In this document: positions 49,515 through 58,821 of the stretch, one piece after another | Position numbering within the stretch: the first letter of the stretch is position 1 | Layout of the letters: each line of letters begins with the position of its first letter | DNA from: Mycobacterium noviomagense | Lineage (GTDB): Bacteria > Actinomycetota > Actinomycetes > Mycobacteriales > Mycobacteriaceae | Length of the DNA: 64,000 nucleotides | NCBI RefSeq assembly: GCF_010731635.1 | Contig: NZ_AP022583.1 | Location: 4,464,001-4,528,000, forward strand | Direction of reading: 5' to 3' | Program-made: the position numbers and the translations under genes | The notes under the pieces: model-generated | What the model saw: only the letters and a program-made list of their open reading frames with translations | Told to the model about the DNA's origin: nothing | Databases searched by the model: none

Positions 49515-50906
49515 ATGGACAAGGTTGGGGACCGCGCAGTGGTCTTGGGTGCGAGCATGGCCGGCTTGCTGGCCGCCCGTGCGCTGTCGGACTTCTTCGA
49601 GACGGTCACAGTGGTAGAGCGCGACATGCTGCCTGACCAACCCACCAACCGCCGCGGCGTACCGCAAGGGCGTCACCTACATGCCCTGCTCGCGGGGGGT
49701 GCGCGGGCGCTGGAAAAGTTGTTCCCCGGGATTCTCGACGAGCTGGTGCTCGACGGCGCGCCTCACTTCGACGGCAGCGACTTGTCGAAGCTGCATTTCA
49801 GCCTTGCCGGTCACCGGGCGGTCAACACCGGTTCTGCCGAGGATCTCACTGCGTATCTGACGAGCAGGCCGTTCTTGGAACACCACGTCCGGCAATGCGT
49901 CCGCTCCATCGACAACGTCACGTTTCTCGAGGATCGCGATGTGGTGGCCTTGACGTCGACGACGGACCACGCCCGGGTCACGGGCGCCCAGACGATCGAC
50001 CGACACAGCGGGCGAGGGGTCACTGTGTCGGCCGATCTGGTCGTCGACGCGACCGGACGCGCAGCCCGCACGCCGCTCTGGCTGGAGAAGCTCGGCTACG
50101 GCCGTCCAGTCGAAGACCAGGTGGTGGTACGCCTGGCCTACGCCAGTCAACTCCTCCGGTTGCGGCCCTCCGCCCTTCATGAGATGGGCGTGATGATCGG
50201 TGTTGTGCCCGGGAGGCCCACCGGCATGGGCTTCCTGCGTTGTGAGCATGAGAGGGGGATGCTCACCGTGTTCGGGATGGCGGGCCGGGTGCCCCCCTGC
50301 CAGCTTTCCGCCATATGCGACTTTGCCGAGGAATTCGCGCCGCCGCATGTGGTGGCCGCGCTGCGCGACGCCGAACCCATCGGCGCCGTGGCGCAACACC
50401 GTCTTCCGTCCAGCCGGTGGCGCCGCTATGACAAGATGCGGCGCTTTCCGCGCGGGCTGCTCGTCACAGGTGACGCGGTCTGCAGCTTCAACCCGGTATA
50501 CGGGCAAGGTATGACGGTGGCTGCGCTGGAAGCGCTAGCGCTGCGTAGCTGTTTGACCGGGGGCGCAACCGATTTGGCTTCTCGATTTTTCAGGGCTACC
50601 GCGCCGGCGATCCGCCAGGCGTGGCAGCTGGCGGCCGGTGGCGATCTGGCGCTACCTGAAATCGAAGGCGCGCGACCCCTGGCAACAAGGCTGCTCAACG
50701 GGTATGTGGATCGCGTGTTGGCGGCTGCCGAATTCGATGCTGCCGCATTTAACCAGTTCAACAAGGTGATTGCCCTCGTTGATCCGCCGACGCGACTGCT
50801 GCGTCCTGCCATGCTGTGGCGTGCGGCCTCGGCCAACCACCATCGACGGCAACGGGGCGAGCAGCCAAGCGAGCCAGCCGCTTTGGTCGACCAGGTAGCG
50901 ATCTAG
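49515..50906 (+). CDS. FAD-dependent oxidoreductase / monooxygenase
   Basis: A 463-residue flavoprotein. The dinucleotide fold is RAVVLGASMAGLLAARALSD with VTVVERD as the ADP-binding acidic strand, and the second FAD motif is LLVTGDAVCSFNPVYGQGMT. It has VADLVVDATGRAAR-type sequence (ADLVVDATGRAART) between. This is the aromatic-hydroxylase/geranylgeranyl-reductase-like superfamily; the substrate is unknown. I chose ATG 49515, which has a GAAGGCGGG ribosome site; ATG 49467 is an alternative. It is divergent from the LuxR gene and convergent with cobK. Confidence 0.82.
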   Translation: MDKVGDRAVVLGASMAGLLAARALSDFFETVTVVERDMLPDQPTNRRGVPQGRHLHALLAGGARALEKLFPGILDELVLDGAPHFDGSDLSKLHFSLAGHRAVNTGSAEDLTAYLTSRPFLEHHVRQCVRSIDNVTFLEDRDVVALTSTTDHARVTGAQTIDRHSGRGVTVSADLVVDATGRAARTPLWLEKLGYGRPVEDQVVVRLAYASQLLRLRPSALHEMGVMIGVVPGRPTGMGFLRCEHERGMLTVFGMAGRVPPCQLSAICDFAEEFAPPHVVAALRDAEPIGAVAQHRLPSSRWRRYDKMRRFPRGLLVTGDAVCSFNPVYGQGMTVAALEALALRSCLTGGATDLASRFFRATAPAIRQAWQLAAGGDLALPEIEGARPLATRLLNGYVDRVLAAAEFDAAAFNQFNKVIALVDPPTRLLRPAMLWRAASANHHRRQRGEQPSEPAALVDQVAI

Positions 50907-50912
50907 CGGTCG

Positions 50913-51650
50913 CTACATCGTCTCAGCATCAATTCCGCCAACCCATTCGACGGCTTCAGCGACACTGCCCACTGTGGTCACACCCGGTGGCAGCGGCGGG
51001 CGGTCCACCATCACCACCGGAATATCCAGCGCCGCGGCAGCGTCGAGCTTCGCCCGAGTCATCTGTCCGCCGCTGTTTTTGGTGACCAGCGCGTCGATGC
51101 GGTGCTCGCGCATCAGCGCGTATTCCCCGGCGTAGTCATACGGTCCTCGCGAGAGCAGCAACTGGTGGCGGCGAGGCAGGCGATCGGAATCCGGTGCAGT
51201 CACCGCGCGGATCAAAAACCACGCGTCGCTGTGGACGAACGCCCCGACACCGGACCGGCCGGTAGTCAGAAACACTCGCGAATACTCCTGCTCGGCAACC
51301 ACTTTCGCCGCTTCAGTATCGGACGTGACGACGATCGCATCGCCGTGATCCCAGGCAGGGCGGGCCAGCACCAGATGTGGCAGCCCCAGTTCCTCGCACA
51401 CTTGCGCCGCATGGGCCGTGATGGTAGCCGCGAACGGGTGTGTGGCATCGACGACGGCGTCGACCTTTTCGTCGCGCAGCCACCGGCGCAGCCCGTCGAC
51501 ACCGCCGAACCCGCCGATGCGGACCGCACCCACCGGCAGTGCCGGGTCAGGCACCCGGCCGGCCAGCGAGCTGATGACGTCGACGTCAGGATGGAGCCGG
51601 GGCGCCAGTGCTCTGGCCTCGGCGGTTCCGCCGAGCAATAAGACCCGCAT
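50913..51650 (-). CDS. cobK: Precorrin-6A reductase CobK
   Basis: A 245-residue NADPH-dependent reductase giving precorrin-6B. It starts MRVLLLGGTAEARALAPRL, the CobK/CbiJ signature, and contains VDAVVDATHPFAATITAHA, VFLTTGRSGVGAF and ALVTKNSGGQMTRAKLDAA. The ATG shares one base with the cobM stop (TGATG). Last gene of the SDR-cobL-cobM-cobK operon. Confidence 0.94.
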   Translation of the reverse strand: MRVLLLGGTAEARALAPRLHPDVDVISSLAGRVPDPALPVGAVRIGGFGGVDGLRRWLRDEKVDAVVDATHPFAATITAHAAQVCEELGLPHLVLARPAWDHGDAIVVTSDTEAAKVVAEQEYSRVFLTTGRSGVGAFVHSDAWFLIRAVTAPDSDRLPRRHQLLLSRGPYDYAGEYALMREHRIDALVTKNSGGQMTRAKLDAAAALDIPVVMVDRPPLPPGVTTVGSVAEAVEWVGGIDAETM

Positions 51651-52405
51651 CAGTGCCGACTCCCCCGGGATCGCCTGGTCGAATACAGGTAGCTATCAGT
51701 GAATCCCTGCGCGGCCAGCACATCGCCGACGATGATGACCGCCGTCTTGGTGACGCCCGCGGCGTGCATCTGTTCGGCGATATTGGCCAGCGTCCCGCGC
51801 AGCACGATCTGTTGCGGCCAGCTCGCGAAAGCAACGACGGCCGTGGGTGTTCCGGGCCGGTAGCCGCCAGCGAGCAGTTGCGGAACGATCGCGGCGATCT
51901 GGGTAGCGGCCAAGTGCAACACCAGGGTGGCTCCTGATCGGGCCAGGGCGGTGATCTCTTCACCCGGCGGCATGGGCGTCGACAGCGTCGCGACCCTGCT
52001 CAACGTCACCGTCTGCGCCACACCGGGGACGGTCAGCTCCCGGCGTAAAGCCGCGGCCGCTGCGGCGAAAGCCGGTACGCCGGGCACGATTTCGTAGTCG
52101 ACGCCCAGGGCATCGAGGCGGCGGCACTGTTCGGCCAGCGCACTGTACAGCGACGGGTCACCGGAATGCAGACGGGCTACATCGTGGCCGGCGGCGTGGG
52201 CGTCGGCGATCTCGCCGATGATCTGCTCCAAGGTGAGCGGACCGGTGTCGACGATCCGGGCGCCGGGTGGGCACAGCGCGAGCACGTCGTCGGGCATGAT
52301 CGACCCGGCGTAAAGGCATACCGGGCACTGTTCGAGCAGCCGCTGTCCGCGCACGGTGATCAAGTCGGCGGCGCCGGGGCCGGCGCCGATGAAGTACACG
52401 GTCAC
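51650..52405 (-). CDS. cobM: Precorrin-4 C11-methyltransferase CobM
   Basis: A 251-residue tetrapyrrole methylase that methylates C-11 of precorrin-4. Motifs: VYFIGAGPGAADLITVRGQR, GHDVARLHSGDPSLYSAL, EIVPGVPAFAAAAAALRREL. The GTG at 52405 overlaps the cobL stop in a GTGA junction and gives exactly the length I recall for the M. tuberculosis protein; the GTG at 52423 is less likely. Confidence 0.94.
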   Translation of the reverse strand: MTVYFIGAGPGAADLITVRGQRLLEQCPVCLYAGSIMPDDVLALCPPGARIVDTGPLTLEQIIGEIADAHAAGHDVARLHSGDPSLYSALAEQCRRLDALGVDYEIVPGVPAFAAAAAALRRELTVPGVAQTVTLSRVATLSTPMPPGEEITALARSGATLVLHLAATQIAAIVPQLLAGGYRPGTPTAVVAFASWPQQIVLRGTLANIAEQMHAAGVTKTAVIIVGDVLAAQGFTDSYLYSTRRSRGSRH

Positions 52406-53574
52406 CGCTTGGTCACCTCCCACTGGGTGACCGGCAGGTGCGGGCGCCAGGTCGTGAAACCGCCCAGCGGCTCGCCCTGGTAATACTGGAAGCGCCGCAG
52501 CTGCCCACCCAGCCGCGCATGTGCTTGACTTACAAAGGCTTCCGACTCCGCCGTGACAGCGTTGGCGACCAAACGGCCATCGGTCGGCAGATGCGTGAGG
52601 CAGGCATCGAGCAGCCCCGGCTGGGTGAGGCCGCCGCCGATGAAGACTACCGACGGCGTCGGCGCGCCGTCGAAAGCGTCAGGCGCTGAGCCACGTACGT
52701 CGATGCTCACACCGGACGCAACGGCGTTGCGGCCAATGCGGTCGCGGCGCGCTGCATCGCGTTCGAACGCCACAGCGGTGCAGCCACGCCAACTTTGGCA
52801 CCACTCGACAGCGATGCTGCCTGAACCCGAGCCCACGTCCCACAACCGCTCCCCCGGCCGTGGCGCCAGCGCGGCCAGCGTCACCGCCCGCATGCTCTGC
52901 TTGGTGATCTGGCCATCGTGGAAAAAAGCGTTGTCGGGCAACGGCGCCACCCGCTCGTCGGGCAGGTAACGCACCGCGACCACGTTGAGGTCGTCGACGT
53001 CGCCCAGCGCGTTGGCCGCCCACTCGCGGGCGGTGCCGTCGCGGCGGCGCTCCCCGGGACCGCCGAGCTGCTCGAGCACACTGAATTCGGAGTCGCCCCG
53101 GCCGTTTTCGGTGAGCAGCCGCGCCAGAGTCGCCGGAGTGGCGGCGTCGCGAGACAGTACGACCGCCTGCCCGCCGCGGCGTACCGCTGTGTGTGGCTCG
53201 GCGGTGACGAGGCTGATCACTTCGGTGTCGGCAACGGTCCAGCCCATCCGCGCGCACGCCAGCGTCACCGCAGACACGTGCGGCAGGACCCGCACCCGCT
53301 CCGCGCCGAACAGCCGAATCAACGTGCCACCGATCCCGTAAAGCAGCGGATCACCGCTGGCCAGCACATGCACGTCGGTGTCACAGTCGAGCAGACCCTC
53401 CAGCGCGGGCAACATCGGGGACAGCCATGGCCGGCGCGCCGCGGCCACACTGTCGTCGAGCAGGTCGAGTTGCCGCTGTGACCCGTAGATGATTATGGCG
53501 CTGCGCAACTCGCACCGGGACACCTCCGACAGGCCCGCCATGCCGTCGGCGCCGATCCCCACGACCACAATCAT
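52402..53574 (-). CDS. cobL: Precorrin-6Y C5,15-methyltransferase CobL
   Basis: A 390-residue bifunctional enzyme that methylates C-5 and C-15 and decarboxylates precorrin-6B. The N-terminal CbiE domain starts MIVVVGIGADGMAGLSEVSR and has VHVLASGDPLLYGIGGTL. The C-terminal CbiT domain has GERLWDVGSGSGSIAVEWCQ, a class I methyltransferase motif. ATG 53574 is chosen; the extra upstream frame is non-homologous. Confidence 0.94.
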   Translation of the reverse strand: MIVVVGIGADGMAGLSEVSRCELRSAIIIYGSQRQLDLLDDSVAAARRPWLSPMLPALEGLLDCDTDVHVLASGDPLLYGIGGTLIRLFGAERVRVLPHVSAVTLACARMGWTVADTEVISLVTAEPHTAVRRGGQAVVLSRDAATPATLARLLTENGRGDSEFSVLEQLGGPGERRRDGTAREWAANALGDVDDLNVVAVRYLPDERVAPLPDNAFFHDGQITKQSMRAVTLAALAPRPGERLWDVGSGSGSIAVEWCQSWRGCTAVAFERDAARRDRIGRNAVASGVSIDVRGSAPDAFDGAPTPSVVFIGGGLTQPGLLDACLTHLPTDGRLVANAVTAESEAFVSQAHARLGGQLRRFQYYQGEPLGGFTTWRPHLPVTQWEVTKR

Positions 53575-53624
53575 TTGGCGCCGCTCCTCCCCATCGCTTC
53601 GCCCTGCATCGTCGCCAGCGCGGT

Positions 53625-54374
53625 TCATCGTGGCATCCTGCGCCAGACGAACTGAGGCAGCAGCCGCATCACGACAGCCGCCGGCCCCAATGCGCAGGGA
53701 ACCCACACCGTGCGCCGGCCCTTGGCCAGGGCGCGGACCGTCGCGGCAGCCACCTGGGCGGGAGTGCTCGAGAGCGGCGCGGGCGTCATACCCTGCGTCA
53801 TGCGGCCGATCACGAACCCGGGCCGAACGATCAGAACCCGCACACCCGTACCGTGCAGCGCGTCGGCCAATCCGCTGGCGAAGCCGTCCAGGCCGGCCTT
53901 GGCCGAGCCGTAGACGTAGTTGGCGCGGCGCACCCGCGCCCCGGCGATCGACGAGAACACGACCAGCGATCCGCGGCCCGACGCTCGCATCGTCGCGACC
54001 AGGTGGGTCAGCAAGCTGACCTGCGCAACGTAGTCGGTGTGCACGATCGCCACCGCGTGCTCGGCGTCGGTCTCGGCGCGGGCCTGGTCGCCGAGGATCC
54101 CGAACGCCAGCACGGCGGTGCCGATGGGCCCGTGCTCGGCAATGATCGACTCGACCAGCGGCCCGTGGGAGTCCAGGTCGTCGGCGTCGAACTCGCGGGT
54201 GTGTACGGCCGCGGCACCGGCCGTGCGCATCATCGCGGCCTGCTCGCCGAGCTGGTCGGCTCGCCGCGCGGCCAGGACCACGGTCGCGCCGGGTGCCAGA
54301 CGCAGCGCCACCTCGGTCCCGATTTCGCTGCGGCCACCGAAAATGACGAGAGGCCCGCCACCCGTGTCATCCAC
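53625..54374 (-). CDS. Short-chain dehydrogenase/reductase (Rv2073c-like)
   Basis: A 249-residue SDR. The cofactor loop reads [20 protein letters not shown], lacking the usual third glycine spacing of GxxxGxG, as in DprE2-like SDRs. The catalytic Tyr and Lys are in [14 protein letters not shown], and the Ser in [14 protein letters not shown]. DprE2 reduces a decaprenylphosphoryl keto-sugar, so a role in envelope sugar metabolism is possible but unproven. It starts with GTG, 50 bp before cobL, and is divergent from the biliverdin reductase gene by 35 bp. Confidence 0.85.
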   Translation of the reverse strand: MDDTGGGPLVIFGGRSEIGTEVALRLAPGATVVLAARRADQLGEQAAMMRTAGAAAVHTREFDADDLDSHGPLVESIIAEHGPIGTAVLAFGILGDQARAETDAEHAVAIVHTDYVAQVSLLTHLVATMRASGRGSLVVFSSIAGARVRRANYVYGSAKAGLDGFASGLADALHGTGVRVLIVRPGFVIGRMTQGMTPAPLSSTPAQVAAATVRALAKGRRTVWVPCALGPAAVVMRLLPQFVWRRMPR

Positions 54375-54409
54375 GGCTGCGATTATGGCCTGCGCTAACG
54401 TGGGCCGCG

Positions 54410-54823
54410 ATGGCGAAAACCACTACCCGGCTCAGCGCCGACGCGCTGGCGTTCCTCACCGAGCGCCATCTGGCGATGCTGACCACGCTGCGCGCCGACG
54501 GGTCGCCGCACGTGGTGGCGGTGGGTTTCACCTTCGACCCCAAGACACACATCGCCCGGGTGATCACCACCGGCGGTTCGCAAAAGGCGGTCAACGCCGA
54601 GCGCGGCGGGGTTGCTGTGCTCAGCCAGGTCGACGGCGCCCGCTGGCTGTCGTTGGAGGGGCGGGCCAGTGTGAACAGCGACATCGACGCGGTGCGCGAC
54701 GCCGAGCTGCGCTACGCTCAGCGCTACCGCACCCCGCGGCCCAACCCGCGACGGGTGGTCATCGAGGTGCACGTGGAGCGTGTGCTGGGATCCGCCGACC
54801 TGCTGGAGCGGACCGAGGGCTGA
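54410..54823 (+). CDS. F420H2-dependent biliverdin reductase (Rv2074-like)
   Basis: A 137-residue split-barrel protein of the same length as Rv2074, which is known to reduce biliverdin to bilirubin with F420H2. Conserved parts are [59 protein letters not shown]. It may recycle heme breakdown products for redox protection in the host. It is the second split-barrel oxidoreductase in the window. Confidence 0.88.
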   Translation: MAKTTTRLSADALAFLTERHLAMLTTLRADGSPHVVAVGFTFDPKTHIARVITTGGSQKAVNAERGGVAVLSQVDGARWLSLEGRASVNSDIDAVRDAELRYAQRYRTPRPNPRRVVIEVHVERVLGSADLLERTEG

Positions 54824-54889
54824 CTTCCGGACAGCTCTTGCCGGTGGAAAACTCGCGACGAGCTGGGATCGCTGAGCCAGACTAAAGCT

Positions 54890-55771
54890 ATGACGGAACC
54901 TGCCGCGACGCGTGTTGCGGTCTATCTGGACTTCGACAACATCGTGATGTCGCGGTATGACCAGGTTCACGGCCGCAACTCGTTCCAGCGCGACAAGGCG
55001 CGCGGCTTCGACAAGGAGCCCGAGCGGCTGGCGAAGGCGACCGTCGATGTCGGAGCAATCATCGATTTCGCCTCGTCGTTCGGCACTTTGGTGCTCACCA
55101 AGGCCTATGCCGACTGGTCAGCCGATGTCAACGCCAGCTATCGCGGCCAATTGGTCGGTCGCGCAGTCGATTTGGTGCAGCTTTTCCCGGCCGCGGCGTA
55201 CGGCAAAAACGGCGCGGATATCCGCCTGGCGGTGGACGCGGTCGAAGACATGTTCCGGTTGCCCGACCTGACCCATGTTGTCATCGTGGCGGGCGACTCG
55301 GACTACATCGCGCTTGCCCAGCGCTGCAAGCGGCTTGGCCGCTATGTGGTCGGGATCGGTGTGGCTGGTTCGACCAGCCGGTCGCTGACTGCCGCGTGTG
55401 ACGAGTTCGTCACCTACGACGCGTTGCCGGGCGTTCCGGCCCCGCAGGCCAAGGACGGTGCGACGCCGACGCGCCGTCCCCGTCGCACCAAGGCAGCGCA
55501 AGAGCCTGACGAGGAGCCGGCTGCGCCCGACCCGCAGGCCGCGGCTACCGGCTTGTTGGAGCGCGCTCTGCGGATGGGTCACGAGAAGGACGACGCGGAG
55601 TGGCTGCACAATTCGGCGGTCAAAGCGCAGATGAAGCGGATGGACCCGTCGTTCAGTGAAAAGTCGCTGGGCTTCCGCTCGTTCAGCGACTTCCTGCGGT
55701 CGCGCAGCGAACTGGTGGAGCTGGATGAGAGCAGCACGACACGCATGGTTCGGCTGCGCGCCGATACCTAG
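54890..55771 (+). CDS. NYN-domain protein with LOTUS/OST-HTH C-terminus
   Basis: A 293-residue predicted RNA-processing protein. The NYN nuclease domain (~1-180) carries the acidic sites of PIN-like RNases: VAVYLDFDNIVMSRYDQ, KNGADIRLAVDAVEDMF and VVIVAGDSDYIALAQRCKRL. After a charged linker (RRPRRTKAAQEPDEEPAA) comes an OST-HTH/LOTUS-like domain (LLERALRMGHEKDDAEWLHN to SFSDFLRSRSELVEL), which binds RNA or G-quadruplexes in other systems. The two together suggest a guided or sequence-selective RNase. The substrate is unknown. It converges with the GNAT gene. Confidence 0.83.
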   Translation: MTEPAATRVAVYLDFDNIVMSRYDQVHGRNSFQRDKARGFDKEPERLAKATVDVGAIIDFASSFGTLVLTKAYADWSADVNASYRGQLVGRAVDLVQLFPAAAYGKNGADIRLAVDAVEDMFRLPDLTHVVIVAGDSDYIALAQRCKRLGRYVVGIGVAGSTSRSLTAACDEFVTYDALPGVPAPQAKDGATPTRRPRRTKAAQEPDEEPAAPDPQAAATGLLERALRMGHEKDDAEWLHNSAVKAQMKRMDPSFSEKSLGFRSFSDFLRSRSELVELDESSTTRMVRLRADT

Positions 55772-55777
55772 CGGTCG

Positions 55778-56443
55778 TCAGACCGGCGTGGCGCCGGGCG
55801 CTCGGATCACCAGCGGCACCGCGGGGAAATAGCGCGCCATCTCAGGTCGCGACTTGGCCAGCGCGGCAGTGCCGTAGCCGCGATGCCGGTAATCGGGATG
55901 AATCCAGATCCGGACGTGAACCTCGCGGTCGGCCAGCTCGCCGAAGACCATTCCCACCTTCTGCGTTCCGTCGACGGCGACGAACCAGGCCGCCTCCTCG
56001 GCGTCGATGCGTGCCATTGCCTCGCGGATTTCGTCGTCGAGACCCCCGGCGGGCCCGCCGGATCCGTCGCCCGAGGCGCCCATGTTGGCGGTCCGAGCGG
56101 CGAAGATGTCACGGTCCGATTCGCCGGCGAACGGCCGCAACTCCAGGGTGTCGCCCGCGCTGGCCGGGCGCTCGTTGAGGGTGAAGCTCAATTGGCTGTT
56201 GAGGTCGTCGAGCTCGGCGGCGATCTTGCGTCGCGCGTCCTTGGTGAGCTGGTCGAACGCCATCGACATCACCGCCTCGCCGCCCAGGCGGGAGGTACCG
56301 AGCAAGGCGACGATCGCGTCGACGGCAGCGGGTCGATCGTCAGCGTCCACGATCGCGTCCAACACTTCATGCCGGCGTTCGAGGGCCTTGATCAAGGCGT
56401 CGGTGATGTCACGGCGGGCGGCGGCGCGGTCTTGATCGATCAT
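55778..56443 (-). CDS. GNAT acetyltransferase with GyrA-like N-terminal helices
   Basis: A 221-residue protein. Residues ~100-215 are a GNAT fold with acetyl-CoA loop RHRGYGTAALAKS preceded by VRIWIHPD. Residues ~5-85 are helical and resemble the hinge and coiled-coil segment of DNA gyrase A: DALIKALERRHEVLDAIVDA, then an AVMSMAFDQLTKDARRKIAA element that lines up with GyrA's ILDMxLxxLxxxERxKI motif. No catalytic Tyr of gyrase is present. The GyrA resemblance is mine by eye and is moderately secure. It may dock the acetyltransferase onto gyrase or DNA. It lies 4 bp from the esterase gene. Confidence 0.75.
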   Translation of the reverse strand: MIDQDRAAARRDITDALIKALERRHEVLDAIVDADDRPAAVDAIVALLGTSRLGGEAVMSMAFDQLTKDARRKIAAELDDLNSQLSFTLNERPASAGDTLELRPFAGESDRDIFAARTANMGASGDGSGGPAGGLDDEIREAMARIDAEEAAWFVAVDGTQKVGMVFGELADREVHVRIWIHPDYRHRGYGTAALAKSRPEMARYFPAVPLVIRAPGATPV

Positions 56444-56447
56444 CGCA

Positions 56448-58739
56448 TCAGCCTAATCGCGCGGACGCACTCACACCCGACTTCGCTTGTGAGCGGGTCA
56501 GTGTGATCTGATGCCGGCCAGCGGACACCGCGACGACTGCGCCGGTCGGCTTACCGTCGAGCTGCACAGTCGCATCCGCCGGCAGGGCGGCAAGGGTGAT
56601 CTGGGCGGCGCTGTCGGTGGCCACCGCGATCGTCGACGACGGCAGCGACGTCAAACCCGCTCGGGCGACGTCCACGGTCAGGCTGGCCACCCCGGTGAGA
56701 CGCAGGGTCAGATACGGCAGCGGCGCCACAGCCGACCCTGGCAGCCATTTGAGCTCCGAGACCAACCCCGGCGTGTGGTCGAACAGCGCCAATCCGGTGT
56801 GGCGCCGCGTGGTGTGAGTGGGGTCCGGGCGGGCGTAAGAGCGCGCGTCGACCTCGGCGATCGCCCCGCGGCTCGCCGCCAGCTTCGGGTCGGCCGCCAA
56901 CTTGGACAACCACCACACCTGGTGCGGCCCGATACCGAGGTCGTCCCGCACCAGCTGTGGATACCACGCGAAGGTGATGTGGCCCGGATCGGCTTGCCGC
57001 AGACCGGTGCCCATGTGGGCGACCGGGTCGTCGAACCTGTCCTGAAACACCCAGGCGATGTGGTCCTCGAACAGATAGTCCGTGAACCGGTACCGGTAGC
57101 CGAGCCGGTCGAGTTCCAGCGCCTGCTCAGCAGCCGACGCGAACGGCACCAGTTCGTCGAGCTGCCCGTGGGCAATGACGAACGGAAGCCAACGGGCATT
57201 GACCAGCAGCCGCCATGTGTCGCCCTCACGTGCGCAGTGCGACTCGAGGTCCAAGTCTGCTGGAATGTCGATGTCGGGCAGCAGCCGAACGCCACATGTC
57301 GGTGGGCCGGCGAGCACGACCGCCTGCGCGAACACTTCCGGGTAGGCCAGCCCGAGTTTGTATGTGCCGTAGCCGCCCATGGAATAGCCGGAAATCACAG
57401 TGCGATTGGGGTCGGTGCCGAGCTGTTCGGCGACCCGCGCCCACACTTCCCAGACGTCGAGTTCGCCTTCGTCGAAGTACCAACACGATGGTCCGCGGGC
57501 CAGCGGGGTGACCACCACCGAGTCACGTGCGTCGCACACTTCGTGCAGCAGGCGTGGGTCGAGCGCGGCGAATTGGCTTTGCCCCAGGGAAAGCGAGTGC
57601 AGCAGCAGGGTCAGCGGCAGCTTGCGGCCCGGCGCGTACGTCGCCGGCAGGCAAACCGAGTAAGGCTGCACCCGCCCGAGGAAAAGTGGCTTGGTGTTCA
57701 AGATGTCCAGGATGTTCTGGTCGGCTACGCCGCCTTGGCCCAGCTCGACCGAGGACACGTACCACCGGGTGGAGGGCCCGGTGATGACCGGGTCGGGGGT
57801 TTTTGCGCGGCCCGCAAGCTGGTCCCATGCGACGGCCACCGAGAACTGCGATACGTCGCCCTCGGTCAGGGCGGCGGCTTGGGCCTTGTCCGACCAGAAG
57901 TTCAGGTGCGGCGGCTCCTGTTCGTTGGTGCGGAAGGTGACGTTGTAGACGTTGGGTTGGCCGTCTCGCGCGCCGTGCTCGAGGGTCACATCGGCGAAAC
58001 CGTCGCCCGCCGGGTTGGCCAGGCCCGCCGCCAGCCGAACGGTCCAGGTACCAGCGGGTTCCACCACCGAGCGCGGTATCCATGCCAGGAATGAACGCGA
58101 TTTCTTATCGACTCTGTGCTCGACCGGCGTTGTCACCTGGGTGGCGAGGTCGATCAGCCGCGCGCCGCTGCTGGAGACCAGCAGCGCCAAGTCGATGCCT
58201 GCGGAACGTATTCCGGCGCCGGCTGGCCATACCTCGGAAGTCGCGCCGCCGCGGTCGGTGTCGAAGGTGAACAGCGCGATCGGCACCGCCGGGTCCACCA
58301 GCGTGTTCCAGTCGACGCGCCACCAGGTATCGGTGTCGGTCAGCCCGATCGCGACCCGGAAGATGTCGGCGCCGTTGTTGGCCGCGGGCCCCTTCGGATA
58401 GACGTAGGTGCCGCGCGGCGGGGCCTGGATCTTCAGGTCGCCTATCGGCAGGCCGGTGGCGCCGTGGTCGTCGTATAGGAAATCGGTCCAGAACAGCGCA
58501 CCGCCGGCGAGGCGACCAGTGCCGCAGGTACGGGGAAACTCTTCACCGAACGGCCATCCGGCCGGTGTTGGAAGCGGCGGCTCCGGCTGCAGCGCTGCGG
58601 GCGGCACACCTTCGGGCATGCCGTGGACCACGACCAGTTCACCGGACGGTGCGGGCGTGGGTGCGACGGTGTGCACGACGGCGTCGGCGACACGGAGCGC
58701 GATACGGATCGGCAACAACGCGAGGTTCAGCAGCGACAC
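56448..58739 (-). CDS. Large alpha/beta-hydrolase (PHB-depolymerase-like) with accessory domains
   Basis: A 763-residue protein. After a hydrophobic N-terminal helix (LLNLALLPIRIALRVADAVV) comes a ~350-residue beta-rich region containing a glucodextranase-type carbohydrate or surface-binding domain (WFDxx-like stretches and VDKKSRSFLAWIPRSVVE). The hydrolase domain (~365-600) has RTVISGYSMGGYGTYKLGLA (Ser), VIAHGQLDELVPFAS (Asp) and LFEDHIAWVF (His). A C-terminal all-beta domain follows (VSAGRHQITLTRS). It probably acts outside or at the membrane on a polymer or ester substrate that I cannot name. It starts with GTG at 58739. Confidence 0.7.
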   Translation of the reverse strand: MSLLNLALLPIRIALRVADAVVHTVAPTPAPSGELVVVHGMPEGVPPAALQPEPPLPTPAGWPFGEEFPRTCGTGRLAGGALFWTDFLYDDHGATGLPIGDLKIQAPPRGTYVYPKGPAANNGADIFRVAIGLTDTDTWWRVDWNTLVDPAVPIALFTFDTDRGGATSEVWPAGAGIRSAGIDLALLVSSSGARLIDLATQVTTPVEHRVDKKSRSFLAWIPRSVVEPAGTWTVRLAAGLANPAGDGFADVTLEHGARDGQPNVYNVTFRTNEQEPPHLNFWSDKAQAAALTEGDVSQFSVAVAWDQLAGRAKTPDPVITGPSTRWYVSSVELGQGGVADQNILDILNTKPLFLGRVQPYSVCLPATYAPGRKLPLTLLLHSLSLGQSQFAALDPRLLHEVCDARDSVVVTPLARGPSCWYFDEGELDVWEVWARVAEQLGTDPNRTVISGYSMGGYGTYKLGLAYPEVFAQAVVLAGPPTCGVRLLPDIDIPADLDLESHCAREGDTWRLLVNARWLPFVIAHGQLDELVPFASAAEQALELDRLGYRYRFTDYLFEDHIAWVFQDRFDDPVAHMGTGLRQADPGHITFAWYPQLVRDDLGIGPHQVWWLSKLAADPKLAASRGAIAEVDARSYARPDPTHTTRRHTGLALFDHTPGLVSELKWLPGSAVAPLPYLTLRLTGVASLTVDVARAGLTSLPSSTIAVATDSAAQITLAALPADATVQLDGKPTGAVVAVSAGRHQITLTRSQAKSGVSASARLG

Positions 58740-58821
58740 AACGCCAACCTACGTGGCGATCGCAAGCGCGGCGGGGCCGGGCGCAGCGGGTCTCCACCAT
58801 CAGCACCGCGGCGACGAGCCG

